This document shows positions 37,369-46,405 of a DNA stretch of 64,000 bases, in pieces; positions within the stretch are counted from its first letter, which is position 1, and every line of letters begins with the position of its first letter. The translations under genes were made by a program, and so were the position numbers. The notes below the pieces were generated by a model. The model made no database searches. It was given only the letters and a program-made list of their open reading frames with translations, and was not told the origin of the DNA. Origin of the DNA: PALSA-911 sp963839645 (GTDB taxonomy: Bacteria; Pseudomonadota; Alphaproteobacteria; Acetobacterales; Acetobacteraceae); contig CAWIVZ010000009.1 in assembly GCA_963839645.1 (NCBI GenBank), positions 124,001 to 188,000 on the forward strand, in the 5' to 3' direction.

Positions 37369-37899
37369 TCATCGGGCAATTTTCAGGGCTTTCATCAGGT
37401 CACGCTCCGCCTGGCTGCGCAGGCGCATGTCGGCCGGCTCGGCCGGCTTGGGCGCGGCGAGCGGGACATAGGCCAGACCGTCATCGGCCGGACCTTCGTC
37501 TACCCTGGCATGCACGGGCTCCACCCGGCGGGAAGCCTCTGCCGCCAGCGGCCGTCCGGCGCGCACAAGCCCATCCAGCCGGTTTGCCAGTTGTTCCCCA
37601 CGCTCGTGCAGGAAGACCAGATCCTCTTGCAGCACTCCGGCCGCATCGATCTGGCGGGCGATCTGCCGGCCCGCCCCGTCCAAGGCGTCCCGCAACCGTT
37701 CCACGCCGGCCTCCGCCTGGTGCGTGCTGGCGTTGAAGCCGCGCACGAGTTCCTCCAGTGCCGAACGGTCCCGCTTCAGCACGCCCAGCGCGCGTTCCAG
37801 CCGCATGGCGTGATACAGCGTCGCCGCCAGCAACCCGATCACGGCGATATCCAGGATCCATTGCAGCCCACCCATTTGCATGCTGCCCATTTGCATCAT
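37369..37899 (-). CDS. DUF6468-type membrane protein of the flagellar cluster
   Basis: A 176-residue protein with one N-terminal membrane helix (WILDIAVIGLLAATLYHAMRL) and then a long coiled coil (about 38-110, with heptad-like LERALGVLKRDRSALEELV). The short tail ends in a basic helix. I recognise it as the DUF6468 family, which is found in alphaproteobacterial flagellar operons. Exact function is unknown, possibly stabilising the motor or acting with MotE. It lies between fliM and motE on the same strand. Confidence 0.7.
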   Translation of the reverse strand: MMQMGSMQMGGLQWILDIAVIGLLAATLYHAMRLERALGVLKRDRSALEELVRGFNASTHQAEAGVERLRDALDGAGRQIARQIDAAGVLQEDLVFLHERGEQLANRLDGLVRAGRPLAAEASRRVEPVHARVDEGPADDGLAYVPLAAPKPAEPADMRLRSQAERDLMKALKIAR

Positions 37900-37975
37900 C
37901 CAGTCCGCATCGGGACAATTCTGCCGGTGCCAGGGTTAGCAATGCGTGAGCGAAATTCGGCCAAGGCGGAAAGAT

Positions 37976-39067
37976 TCATCTTTCCGGCGACGCCAGCCGC
38001 TGGGCCTCGTGCTCGATCCGCACCGCCACGCGGTTCTTTCGCCGTCCCACCTTGCCGTCGAACAGCGCCACCCCGCCGCAGCGCAGCTGCACCGTCGCCC
38101 CGGGGGCGGCGCCCAGCACCATGCGGCTGCCGGGGCGAAAGGCCATCACGTCCGACAGCCGCATCTCCTGCTCGTCCAGCACTACGTCCAGTTCTACATC
38201 CGTGCTCCAGAGCTCTTCCGCCAGATGCGTTTCCCAGATCGAATCACGGCCGAATTTTTCACCCATGAACTGCTGCAGCAGCAATTCGCGCACCGGCTCC
38301 AGCGTGGCGTAGGGCAGCAGCAGTTCCAGCCGGCCGCCGCGATCCTCCATGTCGATCCGCAGGCGTGACAGCACCGCCGCGTTGGACAGGCGAGAAATGG
38401 TGGCGAAGCGGGGGTTCACCTCCAGCCGCTCGAAGCGGAACGTCACCGGGCACAGCGGATCGAAGCTCGCCGACAGATCGGCCAGCACCACATGGATAAG
38501 GCGTTCGACCAGCGTGCGCTCGATCGTGGTGTAAGGCCTGCCCTCGATGCGCATCGCCGCGGTGCCGCGACGTCCGCCGAGCAGCACGTCCACGATCGAG
38601 TAGATCATGGCGCTGTCCACCACCATCAGGCCGTAATTGTCCCACTCGTCGGCCTTGAACACCGCCAGCATCGCCGGCAGCGGGATCGAGTTCAGGTAAT
38701 CGCCGAAACGCAGAGACAGGATGTTGTCGATGCTGACTTCCACGTTGTCGCTGGTGAAGTTGCGCAAGGAGGTCGACATGATCCGCACCAGACGGTCGAA
38801 GACGATCTCCAGCATCGGCAGCCGCTCGTAGGAGACGAGGCCGGAGCTGATGATCCGCTGCATGCCGGTGCGGTGCTCGCCGCCGGCCGGAGTGTCGTCA
38901 AAGCCGAGCAGGCTGTCGATCTCGGCCTGGTTCAGCACCCGGGCAGGCTGCGCGTCCCCGCCCGCCTCACCGCCCTCGGCATCCGTCACCGCCCCCCAGG
39001 CGGCGGCGAGTTCCTCGTCCGATTGTTCGGCCGCTGCCGCTCCCTCGGCTTCCCCGGAACCGCTCAT
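37976..39067 (-). CDS. fliM: Flagellar motor switch protein FliM
   Basis: A component of the C-ring that binds CheY-P and sets the direction of rotation. It has 363 residues. The CheY-binding motif LNQAEIDSLLGF is at about residues 45-56, after a long acidic/Ala-rich N-terminal extension (usually it is at the very start). The middle domain has the GGxG-type segment LLGGRRGTAAMRIEGRPYTTIER, and the C-terminal SpoA domain has LRCGGVALFDGKVGRRKNRVAVRI. Its ATG overlaps the fliL stop (ATGA). Confidence 0.95.
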   Translation of the reverse strand: MSGSGEAEGAAAAEQSDEELAAAWGAVTDAEGGEAGGDAQPARVLNQAEIDSLLGFDDTPAGGEHRTGMQRIISSGLVSYERLPMLEIVFDRLVRIMSTSLRNFTSDNVEVSIDNILSLRFGDYLNSIPLPAMLAVFKADEWDNYGLMVVDSAMIYSIVDVLLGGRRGTAAMRIEGRPYTTIERTLVERLIHVVLADLSASFDPLCPVTFRFERLEVNPRFATISRLSNAAVLSRLRIDMEDRGGRLELLLPYATLEPVRELLLQQFMGEKFGRDSIWETHLAEELWSTDVELDVVLDEQEMRLSDVMAFRPGSRMVLGAAPGATVQLRCGGVALFDGKVGRRKNRVAVRIEHEAQRLASPER

Positions 39068-39585
39068 TGCACGATCAACTCGCTGAACAGCACATCCTTC
39101 ACCCGCGTCGGCGCGGCGGCGATGCTGGCGCGGGCGATGAGTTCCTCGCGCAGCCGGTAGGTGCCGGCCGAGCCGCGCAGTTCTTCCGGCCGCATCTCGC
39201 GGAGATAGGTCTGGAACAGATCGACGATCCGCGGCATCGCCGCCTTGATCCGCTCCGCGTCCTCGGGTGTCGCAACCTCCAGCCGCGCCACCAGCTTGAC
39301 GTAGCGCGGCCGACGCGTGGTGTCGTTCAGGTTGGCGATCATCTCCGGCAGATCGACGAATACCGGCGGCCCCGGTTTCGCGTCCGCCTCATGCTGTTTC
39401 TTGTGCTCCAGCCCCAGCAGATGCGGCAGCACGCCGCTGAACCACAGGCCGGCGCCAACGCCTGCCAGCACCAGCGGCACGGCCAGCAGGATCAACTTCT
39501 TCTTGCCGCCCTTCGTGCCGCCCTTCGCTCCGACGGCCGGGTCGGCGCTGGCGTCGCTCACCTTGGTTTTCGCAGCCGCCGACAT
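39064..39585 (-). CDS. fliL: Flagellar basal body-associated protein FliL
   Basis: A 173-residue inner-membrane protein that supports the stator. A Lys/Gly-rich cytoplasmic start (KGGTKGGKKK) is followed by one membrane helix (LILLAVPLVLAGVGAGLWF), and then a periplasmic FliL domain with DLPEMIANLNDTTRRPRYVKL and the C-terminal ASIAAAPTRVKDVLFSELIV. First gene of the minus-strand motility operon; its ATG at 39585 is divergent from flgF. Confidence 0.94.
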   Translation of the reverse strand: MSAAAKTKVSDASADPAVGAKGGTKGGKKKLILLAVPLVLAGVGAGLWFSGVLPHLLGLEHKKQHEADAKPGPPVFVDLPEMIANLNDTTRRPRYVKLVARLEVATPEDAERIKAAMPRIVDLFQTYLREMRPEELRGSAGTYRLREELIARASIAAAPTRVKDVLFSELIVQ

Positions 39586-39873
39586 GATCCATTCCCCGCG
39601 GCACCCGGATGCGGCACCTGACTGTCCGGCGGATAAATTGCCAGTGACCGATTAACGAAGCCTTGCAAAGCAGTTGGCAGGATCGAACTGCCCGGCAGGA
39701 ACCGCCGTCGCCCGGCAAACCCTGCCGCCCCGGCTCATCGGCGACTGCGACGAAGCCAGGAAATCTGCCGCCTGCACGGCCATCCTCGAGATGGCACGGC
39801 GCTTGCGCTGTCCGCTGCGCCGCCGCCTTCGCTGTGTGGCGGTCCCAGACAAGGCCCCGCAGGAAACCCGCCC
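39586..39873. other. Divergent control region between fliL and flgF
   Basis: About 290 bases. It contains a perfect sigma-54 promoter for flgF (listed separately). There is also a half-matching CtrA site, TTAA-N7-TTGC, near 39651-39665. On the minus strand, near 39668-39690, TGCCAACTGCTTTGC is a weak sigma-54-like site for fliL that lacks the -24 GG. Confidence 0.55.
39792..39806 (+). promoter_or_regulatory. Sigma-54 promoter of flgF-flgG-flgA-flgH
   Basis: TGGCACG at 39792-39798, four bases, TTGC at 39803-39806: a perfect match to the -24/-12 consensus TGGCACG-N4-TTGC. The expected transcription start is near 39818, about 55 bases before the flgF ATG. Sigma-54 with a FlbD-type activator drives rod and hook genes in Alphaproteobacteria. 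Confidence 0.78.
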
Positions 39874-40614
39874 ATGCAGAACATCATCAGCATCGCCGCG
39901 TCCCGACTGATCGCGCAGCAGCGCGCGCTGGATGTCACCGCCGACAATATCGCCAACGCGAACACGCCCGGATACAAGGCGGTCCGGGTGCAGTTCTCCG
40001 ACTGGCTGAGCCGCCAGCAGGGCACGGCAGAGCCGCGCGGCGGCGCGACCCTCGCCTTCACGCAGGACCGCGCCACCTGGCGCGACCTTCAGCCGGGGCC
40101 GTTGAGCCATACCGGCAACCCGCTCGATCTCGCGCTGACCCATTCCGGATACTTCACAGTCTCCACCCCGCAGGGCCCGCGCCTGACGCGCGCCGGGCGG
40201 TTCGGGCTGATGCCGGACGGCACCATCGCCGACGGCAGCGGCAACGCACTGCTGAACGCCAACGGCCAGCCGATCCAACTCTCCCCTACCGACACCCGGA
40301 TCACCGTCGCAGGCGACGGCACGATCAGCAGCGAGAACGGCCAGATCGGCAAGATCGGCGTCGTGCAGCCGACCGACCCGATGCAACTGCGCGCAGTGGG
40401 CGGCGACAAGCTGACCTCCGGCAGTCCCACGACCGCTGTCGCGAACCCCGGCCTGGTCCAGGGCTCGGTCGAGGATTCCAATGTCCAGCCGATGATGGAA
40501 ATGGTGCGCATGATGAATGATCTGCGCGAGTTCCAGTATGTCACCCAGATGGTCGAGGCCGAGGACCAGCGCCAGCAATCCGCCATCGACAAGCTGACGC
40601 AGCGCACGAACTGA
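39874..40614 (+). CDS. flgF: Flagellar basal-body rod protein FlgF
   Basis: A 246-residue proximal rod subunit. The N-terminal rod signature ALDVTADNIANANTPGYKAVRVQF is at residues about 18-41, and the C-terminal flagellar segment NVQPMMEMVRMMNDLREFQYVTQMV is typical of FlgF. There is no cleaved signal; it is exported by the flagellar type III system. First gene of the + strand operon, behind the sigma-54 promoter. Confidence 0.95.
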   Translation: MQNIISIAASRLIAQQRALDVTADNIANANTPGYKAVRVQFSDWLSRQQGTAEPRGGATLAFTQDRATWRDLQPGPLSHTGNPLDLALTHSGYFTVSTPQGPRLTRAGRFGLMPDGTIADGSGNALLNANGQPIQLSPTDTRITVAGDGTISSENGQIGKIGVVQPTDPMQLRAVGGDKLTSGSPTTAVANPGLVQGSVEDSNVQPMMEMVRMMNDLREFQYVTQMVEAEDQRQQSAIDKLTQRTN

Positions 40615-40642
40615 TCTTACCGACCCGAAGGAAACCCGCATC

Positions 40643-41428
40643 ATGCGATCACTCGACATCGCCGGCACCGGCATGCAGGCACAGCAGACCAATGTGGAAG
40701 TCATTTCCAACAACATCGCCAACATGACCACGACCGGATTCAAGCGTCGGCGGGCCGAATTCCAGGACCTGATCTATCAGAATTTGCGCCGCGTCGGTTC
40801 CAGCAGCTCCGATACCGGCACCATCGTCCCCTCCGGCGCGCAGGTCGGGCTCGGGGTGCGGACCGCCGCAATCTATCGGATCGGCGAGCAGGGCAATCTG
40901 CAGCAGACCTCCAACAGCCTCGATGTGGCGATCAGCGGCAACGGCTATTTCCAGGTCACGCTGCCCTCCGGCGACACCGCCTATACCCGCGACGGCACAT
41001 TCGGCCTGGCGCCGGACGGCACCATCGTCACCGCCGACGGCTACACGGTGCAGCCCGGCCTGACGATCCCGAGCAACGCGACCAACGTCATGATCGACAG
41101 CACCGGCCAGGTTCAGGTGTCGATCGCCGGACAGACCGCGCCGACCACCGTCGGCAGCCTGCAACTCGCGGTGTTTCCCAACGACGCCGGGCTGGACGCA
41201 CAGGGGCAGAACCTGCTGCTGCAAACCTCCGCCTCCGGCAATCCCGTTACCGGCGCGCCCGCGCAGCCGGGCTTCGGGTCGGTCATGCAGGGATTCGTGG
41301 AAACCTCCAACGTGAACGTGGTGACGGAGATCACCAACCTGATCACCGCCCAGCGGGCCTACGAGATGAACAGCCGGGTGATCACGACATCCGACCAGAT
41401 GCTCTCCACCCTGACGAATTTGCGGTGA
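40643..41428 (+). CDS. flgG: Flagellar distal rod protein FlgG
   Basis: 261 residues. The N-terminus SLDIAGTGMQAQQTNVEVIS NNIANMTTTGFK is the FlgG form of the rod signature. The C-terminus VETSNVNVVTEITNLITAQR and AYEMNSRVI is the classical flagellar rod/hook end. It lies 28 bases after flgF, with an AAGGAAA ribosome binding site. Confidence 0.96.
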   Translation: MRSLDIAGTGMQAQQTNVEVISNNIANMTTTGFKRRRAEFQDLIYQNLRRVGSSSSDTGTIVPSGAQVGLGVRTAAIYRIGEQGNLQQTSNSLDVAISGNGYFQVTLPSGDTAYTRDGTFGLAPDGTIVTADGYTVQPGLTIPSNATNVMIDSTGQVQVSIAGQTAPTTVGSLQLAVFPNDAGLDAQGQNLLLQTSASGNPVTGAPAQPGFGSVMQGFVETSNVNVVTEITNLITAQRAYEMNSRVITTSDQMLSTLTNLR

Positions 41429-41432
41429 TCCG

Positions 41433-42404
41433 ATGCGCGCGCTGGTTCTGTTGGGACTGCTGCTGCCGGTCTTCGCCCATGCCGCGATCCTGCGGCCGCT
41501 TACCGAATTGCGCGGGCCGGTCGTCCGCCTGTCAGACCTGTTCGACGATCTCGGCGCCGCCAAGGACCGCCCGCTCGGCACCGCGCCGCCGCCGGGGCAA
41601 CGGCTGGTGGTGGAGGCGCCGCAGCTTGCGGCCATCGCGCGCGAATTCTCGGTGGCCTGGAAGCCGGCTTCCAGCGCCGACCGGGTGGTGCTGGAACGCC
41701 CCGCCCGCCCACTGGCGCGCGAAGCCGCGCTGCTCGCCGTGCGCGCCGCCCTGACCGCCGCCGGCGTCGGCAAGGATTGCGACATCACCCTGGACGGCTT
41801 CGCGGCACCCCTGGTGCCGCTGGACAGCAACGCCACTCCCGAGGTGTCACAACTCGCGCACGACCCCGATTCAGGGCGGTTCACCGCCATGTTGTCGGTG
41901 GCCGGCGAAGGCATGGACCCGGTGCAAATCCGCATCACCGGCCGCGCGGACCCGATGGTGCTGCTGCCGGTGACAACCGCAAGGCTAAACGCCGGCACGG
42001 TGCTGCAGGCACAGGACCTGCGCCTGGGCAGGGTGCGAGCCAGCCTGGTGCATGGCGATGTCGCGGAGCAGGCCGCGCAGGCGCTGGGCAAGGAACTGCG
42101 CCATGCCGTGCAGGCCGGCCAGCCCCTGAAGCAGGCGGACCTGGTGCCGCCAGCGCTGGTGCTGAAGGGACACAACATCCAGATGTCCTTGCGCACCCCC
42201 GGTCTGATGGTGGTCGGCGAGGGCGTGGCGCTGGAAAGCGCGGGGCTCGGCGAGCACGTGAAGGTGCTCAATCCGGTATCACGCGCCGTGCTGGACGCCG
42301 AGGTCACCGGCACCGGTGAGGTGCGCGTCAGCCCCAACAGCACCCCCATCCAGCCGGCCAGCCGCGCGGGCCGGAGCGGCGTCAACATTCAGGGAACAGA
42401 GTGA
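41433..42404 (+). CDS. flgA: Flagella basal-body P-ring formation protein FlgA
   Basis: A periplasmic chaperone needed to build the P-ring. It has 323 residues with a Sec signal peptide (RALVLLGLLLPVFAHA). The C-terminal SAF-like domain shows LPVTTARLNAGTVLQAQDLR, LGKELRHAVQAGQPLKQADL and the closing GLGEHVKVLNPVSRAVLDAE. It starts 5 bases after the flgG stop and its stop overlaps the flgH start (ATGA), so the four genes form a tight operon. Confidence 0.94.
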   Translation: MRALVLLGLLLPVFAHAAILRPLTELRGPVVRLSDLFDDLGAAKDRPLGTAPPPGQRLVVEAPQLAAIAREFSVAWKPASSADRVVLERPARPLAREAALLAVRAALTAAGVGKDCDITLDGFAAPLVPLDSNATPEVSQLAHDPDSGRFTAMLSVAGEGMDPVQIRITGRADPMVLLPVTTARLNAGTVLQAQDLRLGRVRASLVHGDVAEQAAQALGKELRHAVQAGQPLKQADLVPPALVLKGHNIQMSLRTPGLMVVGEGVALESAGLGEHVKVLNPVSRAVLDAEVTGTGEVRVSPNSTPIQPASRAGRSGVNIQGTE

Positions 42405-43150
42405 TGCGGTGCTGGTTGCGCCTTGCTCTTCCGGCGGTCTCGGCGCTGTTGCTGGCCGGTTGCGGCAATCTGTCGCGGCTGTCGGAAATCGGCCGGCCGC
42501 CGGAGATGACGCCGACCACCGACCCCACGCGCGAGCCCAACTGGCGGCCGGTCTCCATGCCGATGCCGTCGAGCGGCACCGCGCCGCGGGAAGCGAACAG
42601 CCTGTGGCGACCGGGCTCACGCGCCTTCTTCAAGGACCAGCGGGCAGCGCAGGTCGGCGACATCGTCACCGTTCTGGTCAACATCGCCGACACCGCCGCG
42701 CTGTCGGACGTTTCGATCGCCAAGCGCTCGGGAACCGAGGCGATGGGCATCCCCAACTTGTTCAATATGGAAACCGCCCTGCCGACCATCCTGGGCAAGA
42801 ATATCAACCCCTCCACCCTGGTTTCCGGTTCCAGTTCCAACACCACCAACGGGAATGGCACGATCTCCCGCAACGAAACAGTCACGGTCCGGCTGGCCGG
42901 GGTAATCACCCAGGTGCTGCCGAACGGCAACCTCGTCGTCGCCGCACGTCAGGAAGTGCGGGTGAACAGCGAGTTGCGGGAATTACGGGTCAGCGGCGTG
43001 ATCCGCCCGCAGGACATCGCCAGCGACAACACCGTGCGGCATGACCGCCTGGCCGAAGCCCGCATATCCTATGGCGGCCGCGGCCAGCTGACCGACGTGC
43101 AGACGCCGCGCTATGGCCAGCAGTTGCTGGACATCCTGCTGCCGTTCTAA
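42401..43150 (+). CDS. flgH: Flagellar L-ring lipoprotein FlgH
   Basis: An outer-membrane ring subunit of 249 residues. The lipobox LLAGC, with Cys about residue 22, follows a short hydrophobic signal. Family landmarks are SLWRPGSRAFFKDQRAAQVGDIVTVLV, NGNLVVAARQEVRVNSELRELRVSG and IRPQDIASDNTV near the C-terminus. Last gene of the operon. No flgI is seen downstream; it must lie elsewhere. Confidence 0.95.
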   Translation: MMRCWLRLALPAVSALLLAGCGNLSRLSEIGRPPEMTPTTDPTREPNWRPVSMPMPSSGTAPREANSLWRPGSRAFFKDQRAAQVGDIVTVLVNIADTAALSDVSIAKRSGTEAMGIPNLFNMETALPTILGKNINPSTLVSGSSSNTTNGNGTISRNETVTVRLAGVITQVLPNGNLVVAARQEVRVNSELRELRVSGVIRPQDIASDNTVRHDRLAEARISYGGRGQLTDVQTPRYGQQLLDILLPF

Positions 43151-43164
43151 CCTGGCCGGGGCAA

Positions 43165-43599
43165 TTATTCGGGGACGAACTCCATTGCCGCGCCGTTCAT
43201 GCAATAGCGCAGCCCGGTCGGGCGCGGACCGTCCTCGAACACATGACCCAAATGCCCGCCGCATTGGCTGCAATGCACCTCGACCCGGGTCATGAAGAAG
43301 CTGCGGTCCTCGGTGGTGGCGACGGCGCCCTCGATCGGGGTGTGGAAGCTTGGCCAGCCGGTGCCGCTATCGAATTTGGCGTCCGAGGCGAACAACTTCG
43401 TGGCGCAGCCGGCGCAGACGAACACGCCGTGGCGCTTCTCGCGGTCGAGCGGGCTGGTGCCGGCGCGCTCGGTGGCGTGCTTGCGCAGCACCGCATAGGC
43501 CGAGGGGCTCAGCTTCGCGCGCCACTCGGCGTCCGAGAGGGTGACGGGGTACGCCGTTTCCACCGTGTCGTGCGCGGCGCCGCCGAACAGTCGTTTCAT
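43165..43599 (-). CDS. msrB: Peptide methionine-(R)-S-oxide reductase MsrB
   Basis: Repairs oxidised methionine (R form). It has 144 residues. Zinc Cys pairs are CAGC near residue 53 and CSQC near residue 102. The substrate loop is GTGWPSFHTPI near residue 70, and the catalytic Cys is in LRYCMNGAAMEF near the C-terminus. It is convergent with flgH, 14 bases apart. The partner msrA is at 62.2 kb. Confidence 0.95.
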   Translation of the reverse strand: MKRLFGGAAHDTVETAYPVTLSDAEWRAKLSPSAYAVLRKHATERAGTSPLDREKRHGVFVCAGCATKLFASDAKFDSGTGWPSFHTPIEGAVATTEDRSFFMTRVEVHCSQCGGHLGHVFEDGPRPTGLRYCMNGAAMEFVPE

Positions 43600-43634
43600 G
43601 GCTCGTCTCCCGAAGGGGGTTGCGTGTGGACATC

Positions 43635-43736
43635 CTAGAGCCTTTTCCGATCGAAGTGGATCGGAGAAAATCGCTAGATCTTTGTTTTAGCGCGTATCTT
43701 TATCCGATCGAGCAAACAAGGAAATCGGATGATGCC
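43635..43736. repeat. Alphaproteobacterial palindromic intergenic repeat (candidate)
   Basis: About 100 AT-richer bases between msrB and the IS element. TTTTCCGATC at 43643-43652 pairs with GATCGGAGAAAA at 43659-43670 with one bulged base. Then comes CTTTGTTTTAGCGCGTATC, resembling the dispersed repeat common in alphaproteobacterial intergenic DNA. Recognition is from memory of that pattern, not from a search. Confidence 0.45.
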
Positions 43737-43740
43737 CTAG
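43737..43740. repeat. Left target-site copy CTAG of the IS element
   Basis: CTAG directly before the left inverted repeat; the right side has CTAA at 45107-45110. Both fit YTAR, the 4-base target I recall for IS701-family elements. One base differs, so the duplication has diverged. Confidence 0.45.
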
Positions 43741-43741
43741 C

Positions 43742-45105
43742 CTTACTGTGTCATAAATCCCTTGACCGATTCGGCGCCGGTTTGCCAGCCATGGAGATTC
43801 TCATTCGTGGAGGCGGGTTGTGGGTCTCAAAACCGGCGCAGGCGGCAGCGAATCACGGTTTGCCGCCTATGTCGAGGCGATCACGTCGGCACTTGGCCAT
43901 GCCGATCGTGCCGCGCCATTCCATTCGTATTGTGCCGGACTGCTGCTGCCCGGCGAGCGCAAGAGCGTCGAGCCGATGGCCGCGCGCCTACATCCGGAGC
44001 GGGTGCAGGCGGCGCACCAGTCACTGCACCATTTCGTGGCAAAGGCCGATTGGTCCGACGAGGCAGTGCTCACGGCGGTGCGCGCCCATGTCCTGCCCGT
44101 CATCGAGCGGCACGGCCCGATCCGCGCCCTGATCATCGACGACACCGGCATACCGAAGAAAGGCAAGCACTCGGTCGGCGTGGCACGCCAGTACTGCGGC
44201 CAACTCGGCAAGCAGGACAACTGCCAGGTCGCAGTCAGCCTGTCGGCCGCCAACGATCACGCCAGCCTGCCGATCGCCTGGCGCCTGTATCTGCCGCAAG
44301 AGTGGGCCAACGACCCCGTCCGGCGCGCCCAGGCAGGCGTGCCCGATGATGTCGTCTCCAGACCAAGGCGCAGATCGCCCTGGACCAGCTTCGCGCTGCC
44401 GGTGCGGCCGGGATCGAGGCCGAGGTGGCGCTGCTCGACGCCGGCTACGGCAACGACACCGCTCTGCGTGACGGCATCACCGAGATCGGACTGCCCTACG
44501 TCGTCGGTATCCAGTCCTCCACCAGCCTGTGGCCACCTGGCGAGGAACCACTGCCGCCCAAGCCCTGGAGCGGGCGTGGCCGCCCACCGTCGGCGATCCG
44601 GCGTGACCCCGCTCATCAGCCGGTATCGGCCAAGCAACTCGCACTCGGTCTGCCGAAAAAGGCCTGGCGGCGGGTTACTTGGCGCGAGGGCACCAACACC
44701 ATCCTCGCCTCACGCTTCGCCGCCGTGCGCGTCCGACCTGCGCATCGCGATTATCAGCGTGCCACGTTGCGTCCCGAGGAATGGTGCCTGATCGAATGGC
44801 CGGCGGACGAGCCCGAACCGACGAAATACTGGCTGTCCACGTTGCCTGCCACCATCCGTCGCCGCGCCCTGGTAAACACCGCCAAGCTGCGCTGGCGGAT
44901 CGAGCGGGACTATCAGGATCTCAAGCAGGAACTTGGGCTTGGTCACTACGAGGGGCGAGGTTGGCGCGGCTTTCATCATCACGCCACGTGACAAACTCGA
45001 TCACCTCGGTCCGCAGTGTCATCGCCCGTGCTATTGCGCGAAGGCTCTCGCCATGCCCGTGCTGTCAGAGACCCATACACCCCTGGCCACTGATGACACA
45101 GTAAG
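43742..45105 (+). mobile_element. Degenerate IS701-family insertion sequence
   Basis: About 1.36 kb bounded by perfect 13-bp inverted repeats: CTTACTGTGTCAT at 43742-43754, and its complement ATGACACAGTAAG at 45093-45105. Inside is a transposase with a missing base and an internal deletion. The right end abuts the stop codon of the HisD-family gene, which lies within the right YTAR target copy (45107-45110). Confidence 0.82.
43820..45104 (+). pseudogene. IS701-family DDE transposase, frameshifted and internally deleted
   Basis: The N-terminal part has the IS701 landmark ALIIDDTGIPKKGKHSVGVA, with the first catalytic Asp, and RQYCGQLGKQDNCQVAVSLS. A missing T near 44357 (expected VVFQTKAQIALDQL) moves the frame, which then continues LLDAGYGNDTALRDGI to RIERDYQDLKQELGLGHYEG and stops at 44991 after FHHHAT. 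The usual next 50 or so residues are absent, and a third frame picks up NSITSVRSVIARAIARR and CPCCQRP to the stop at 45104. Start is GTG at 43820 or upstream. It is inactive unless supplied in trans. Confidence 0.85.
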
Positions 45106-45106
45106 A

Positions 45107-46393
45107 CTAAGCGGCGTTCTTGCCGCCATAGCGGCGAACCCGCAGGTCCGCCTGTTCCTTGTGGCCGGCGAAGTTCTCGATCGCACATAGGCGGGAGCAA
45201 TATTCGCCGATCATCGCCGAGGCTTCGTCGGTGACTTGTTGATAGGTCACGGTTTTCAGGAACTTGCCGACCCACAGGCCGCCAGTGTAGCGCGCCGCCT
45301 TTTTGGTCGGCAGCGTGTGGTTTGTGCCGATCACCTTGTCGCCGTAGGCCACGTTGGTCTGCTTGCCGAGGAACAGGGCGCCGTAATTGGTCATCCGCTC
45401 CAGGAACCAGCGCGGATTGCGGGTCAGCACCTGCACATGCTCCGACGCGATGCGGTCGGCTTCCGACAGCAATTCCTCGTCCGTGTCGCACAGGATCACC
45501 TCGCCGCAATCGCGCCAGGCCACGCCCGCCACGTCTGCGGTCGGCAGCACCTTCAGCTGGCGCTGGATTTCCGCCTCGATCCCCTCGGCGATCTTGGCGC
45601 TGGTGGTCAGCAGCACCGCCGGGGAGGTCGGGCCGTGCTCGGCCTGGCCGAGCAGATCGGTGGCGCACATCTCCACGTCGGAGGTTTCATCGGCAATGAT
45701 CAAGGTTTCCGTCGGGCCGGCGAACAGGTCGATGCCGACGCGGCCATACAATTGGCGCTTGGCTTCCGCGACATAGGCGTTGCCAGGGCCGACCAGCATA
45801 TCCACCGGGGCGATGGTCTCGGTGCCCAGCGCCATGGCCGCAACCGCCTGAACGCCGCCGAGCAGATAGATTTCGTCGGCGCCGCCGAGCGCCATCGCCG
45901 CGACGGTCGCCGCGGGCGGCACGCCGTTCAGCGGCGGGGTGCAGGCGATCACCCGCTTCACCCCGGCCACCTTGGCGGTCACCACGCTCATATGCGCCGA
46001 CGCCACCATCGGATAGCGCCCGCCCGGCACGTAGCAGCCCACCGACGATACCGGGATGTGCTTGTGGCCGAGCGTGATGCCGGGCAGCGTCTCCACCTCG
46101 ACGTCCTTCATGCTGTCGCGCTGCGCCTGGGCGAAGCGGCGCACCTGCGCCTGGGCGAACTTTATGTCCTCGATCACCTGCGCCGGCAGCGTGTCGATCA
46201 GCGCTTGGATTTCCGCCGCCGATAGGCGGAACGACGCCGGCGACCATTTGTCGAATTTTGCCGAGATTTCCCGAACTGCCACATCCCCACGCGCGATCAC
46301 ATCGGCCAGGATGCCCTCGACGGTTTGGCGCACGGCGCGATCCGCTTCAGCGGTCTGTTCGACGCTGCGCCCGGTCTTCAGAAAACGAATCAT
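45107..46393 (-). CDS. hisD: Histidinol dehydrogenase-family NAD-dependent dehydrogenase
   Basis: A 428-residue HisD-fold enzyme. Zinc ligands and catalytic residues are conserved: QAEHG near residue 257, YGDKVIGTNHTLPT near 355, and ENFAGH near 411. The segments AGPTETLIIADE and TGGLWVGKFLKTVTYQQVTD differ from histidine-pathway HisD and are more like paralogues such as HpsN (dihydroxypropanesulfonate dehydrogenase). It is the last gene of an operon with AtuA, an AtuA-like small protein and an SDR, with no other his gene nearby. A catabolic alcohol dehydrogenase role is therefore more likely than histidine synthesis. Its TAG stop (45107-45109) lies inside the target site of the IS element, so the protein end is preserved. 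Confidence 0.85.
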   Translation of the reverse strand: MIRFLKTGRSVEQTAEADRAVRQTVEGILADVIARGDVAVREISAKFDKWSPASFRLSAAEIQALIDTLPAQVIEDIKFAQAQVRRFAQAQRDSMKDVEVETLPGITLGHKHIPVSSVGCYVPGGRYPMVASAHMSVVTAKVAGVKRVIACTPPLNGVPPAATVAAMALGGADEIYLLGGVQAVAAMALGTETIAPVDMLVGPGNAYVAEAKRQLYGRVGIDLFAGPTETLIIADETSDVEMCATDLLGQAEHGPTSPAVLLTTSAKIAEGIEAEIQRQLKVLPTADVAGVAWRDCGEVILCDTDEELLSEADRIASEHVQVLTRNPRWFLERMTNYGALFLGKQTNVAYGDKVIGTNHTLPTKKAARYTGGLWVGKFLKTVTYQQVTDEASAMIGEYCSRLCAIENFAGHKEQADLRVRRYGGKNAA

Positions 46394-46405
46394 TGGAAAA
46401 ATCCT

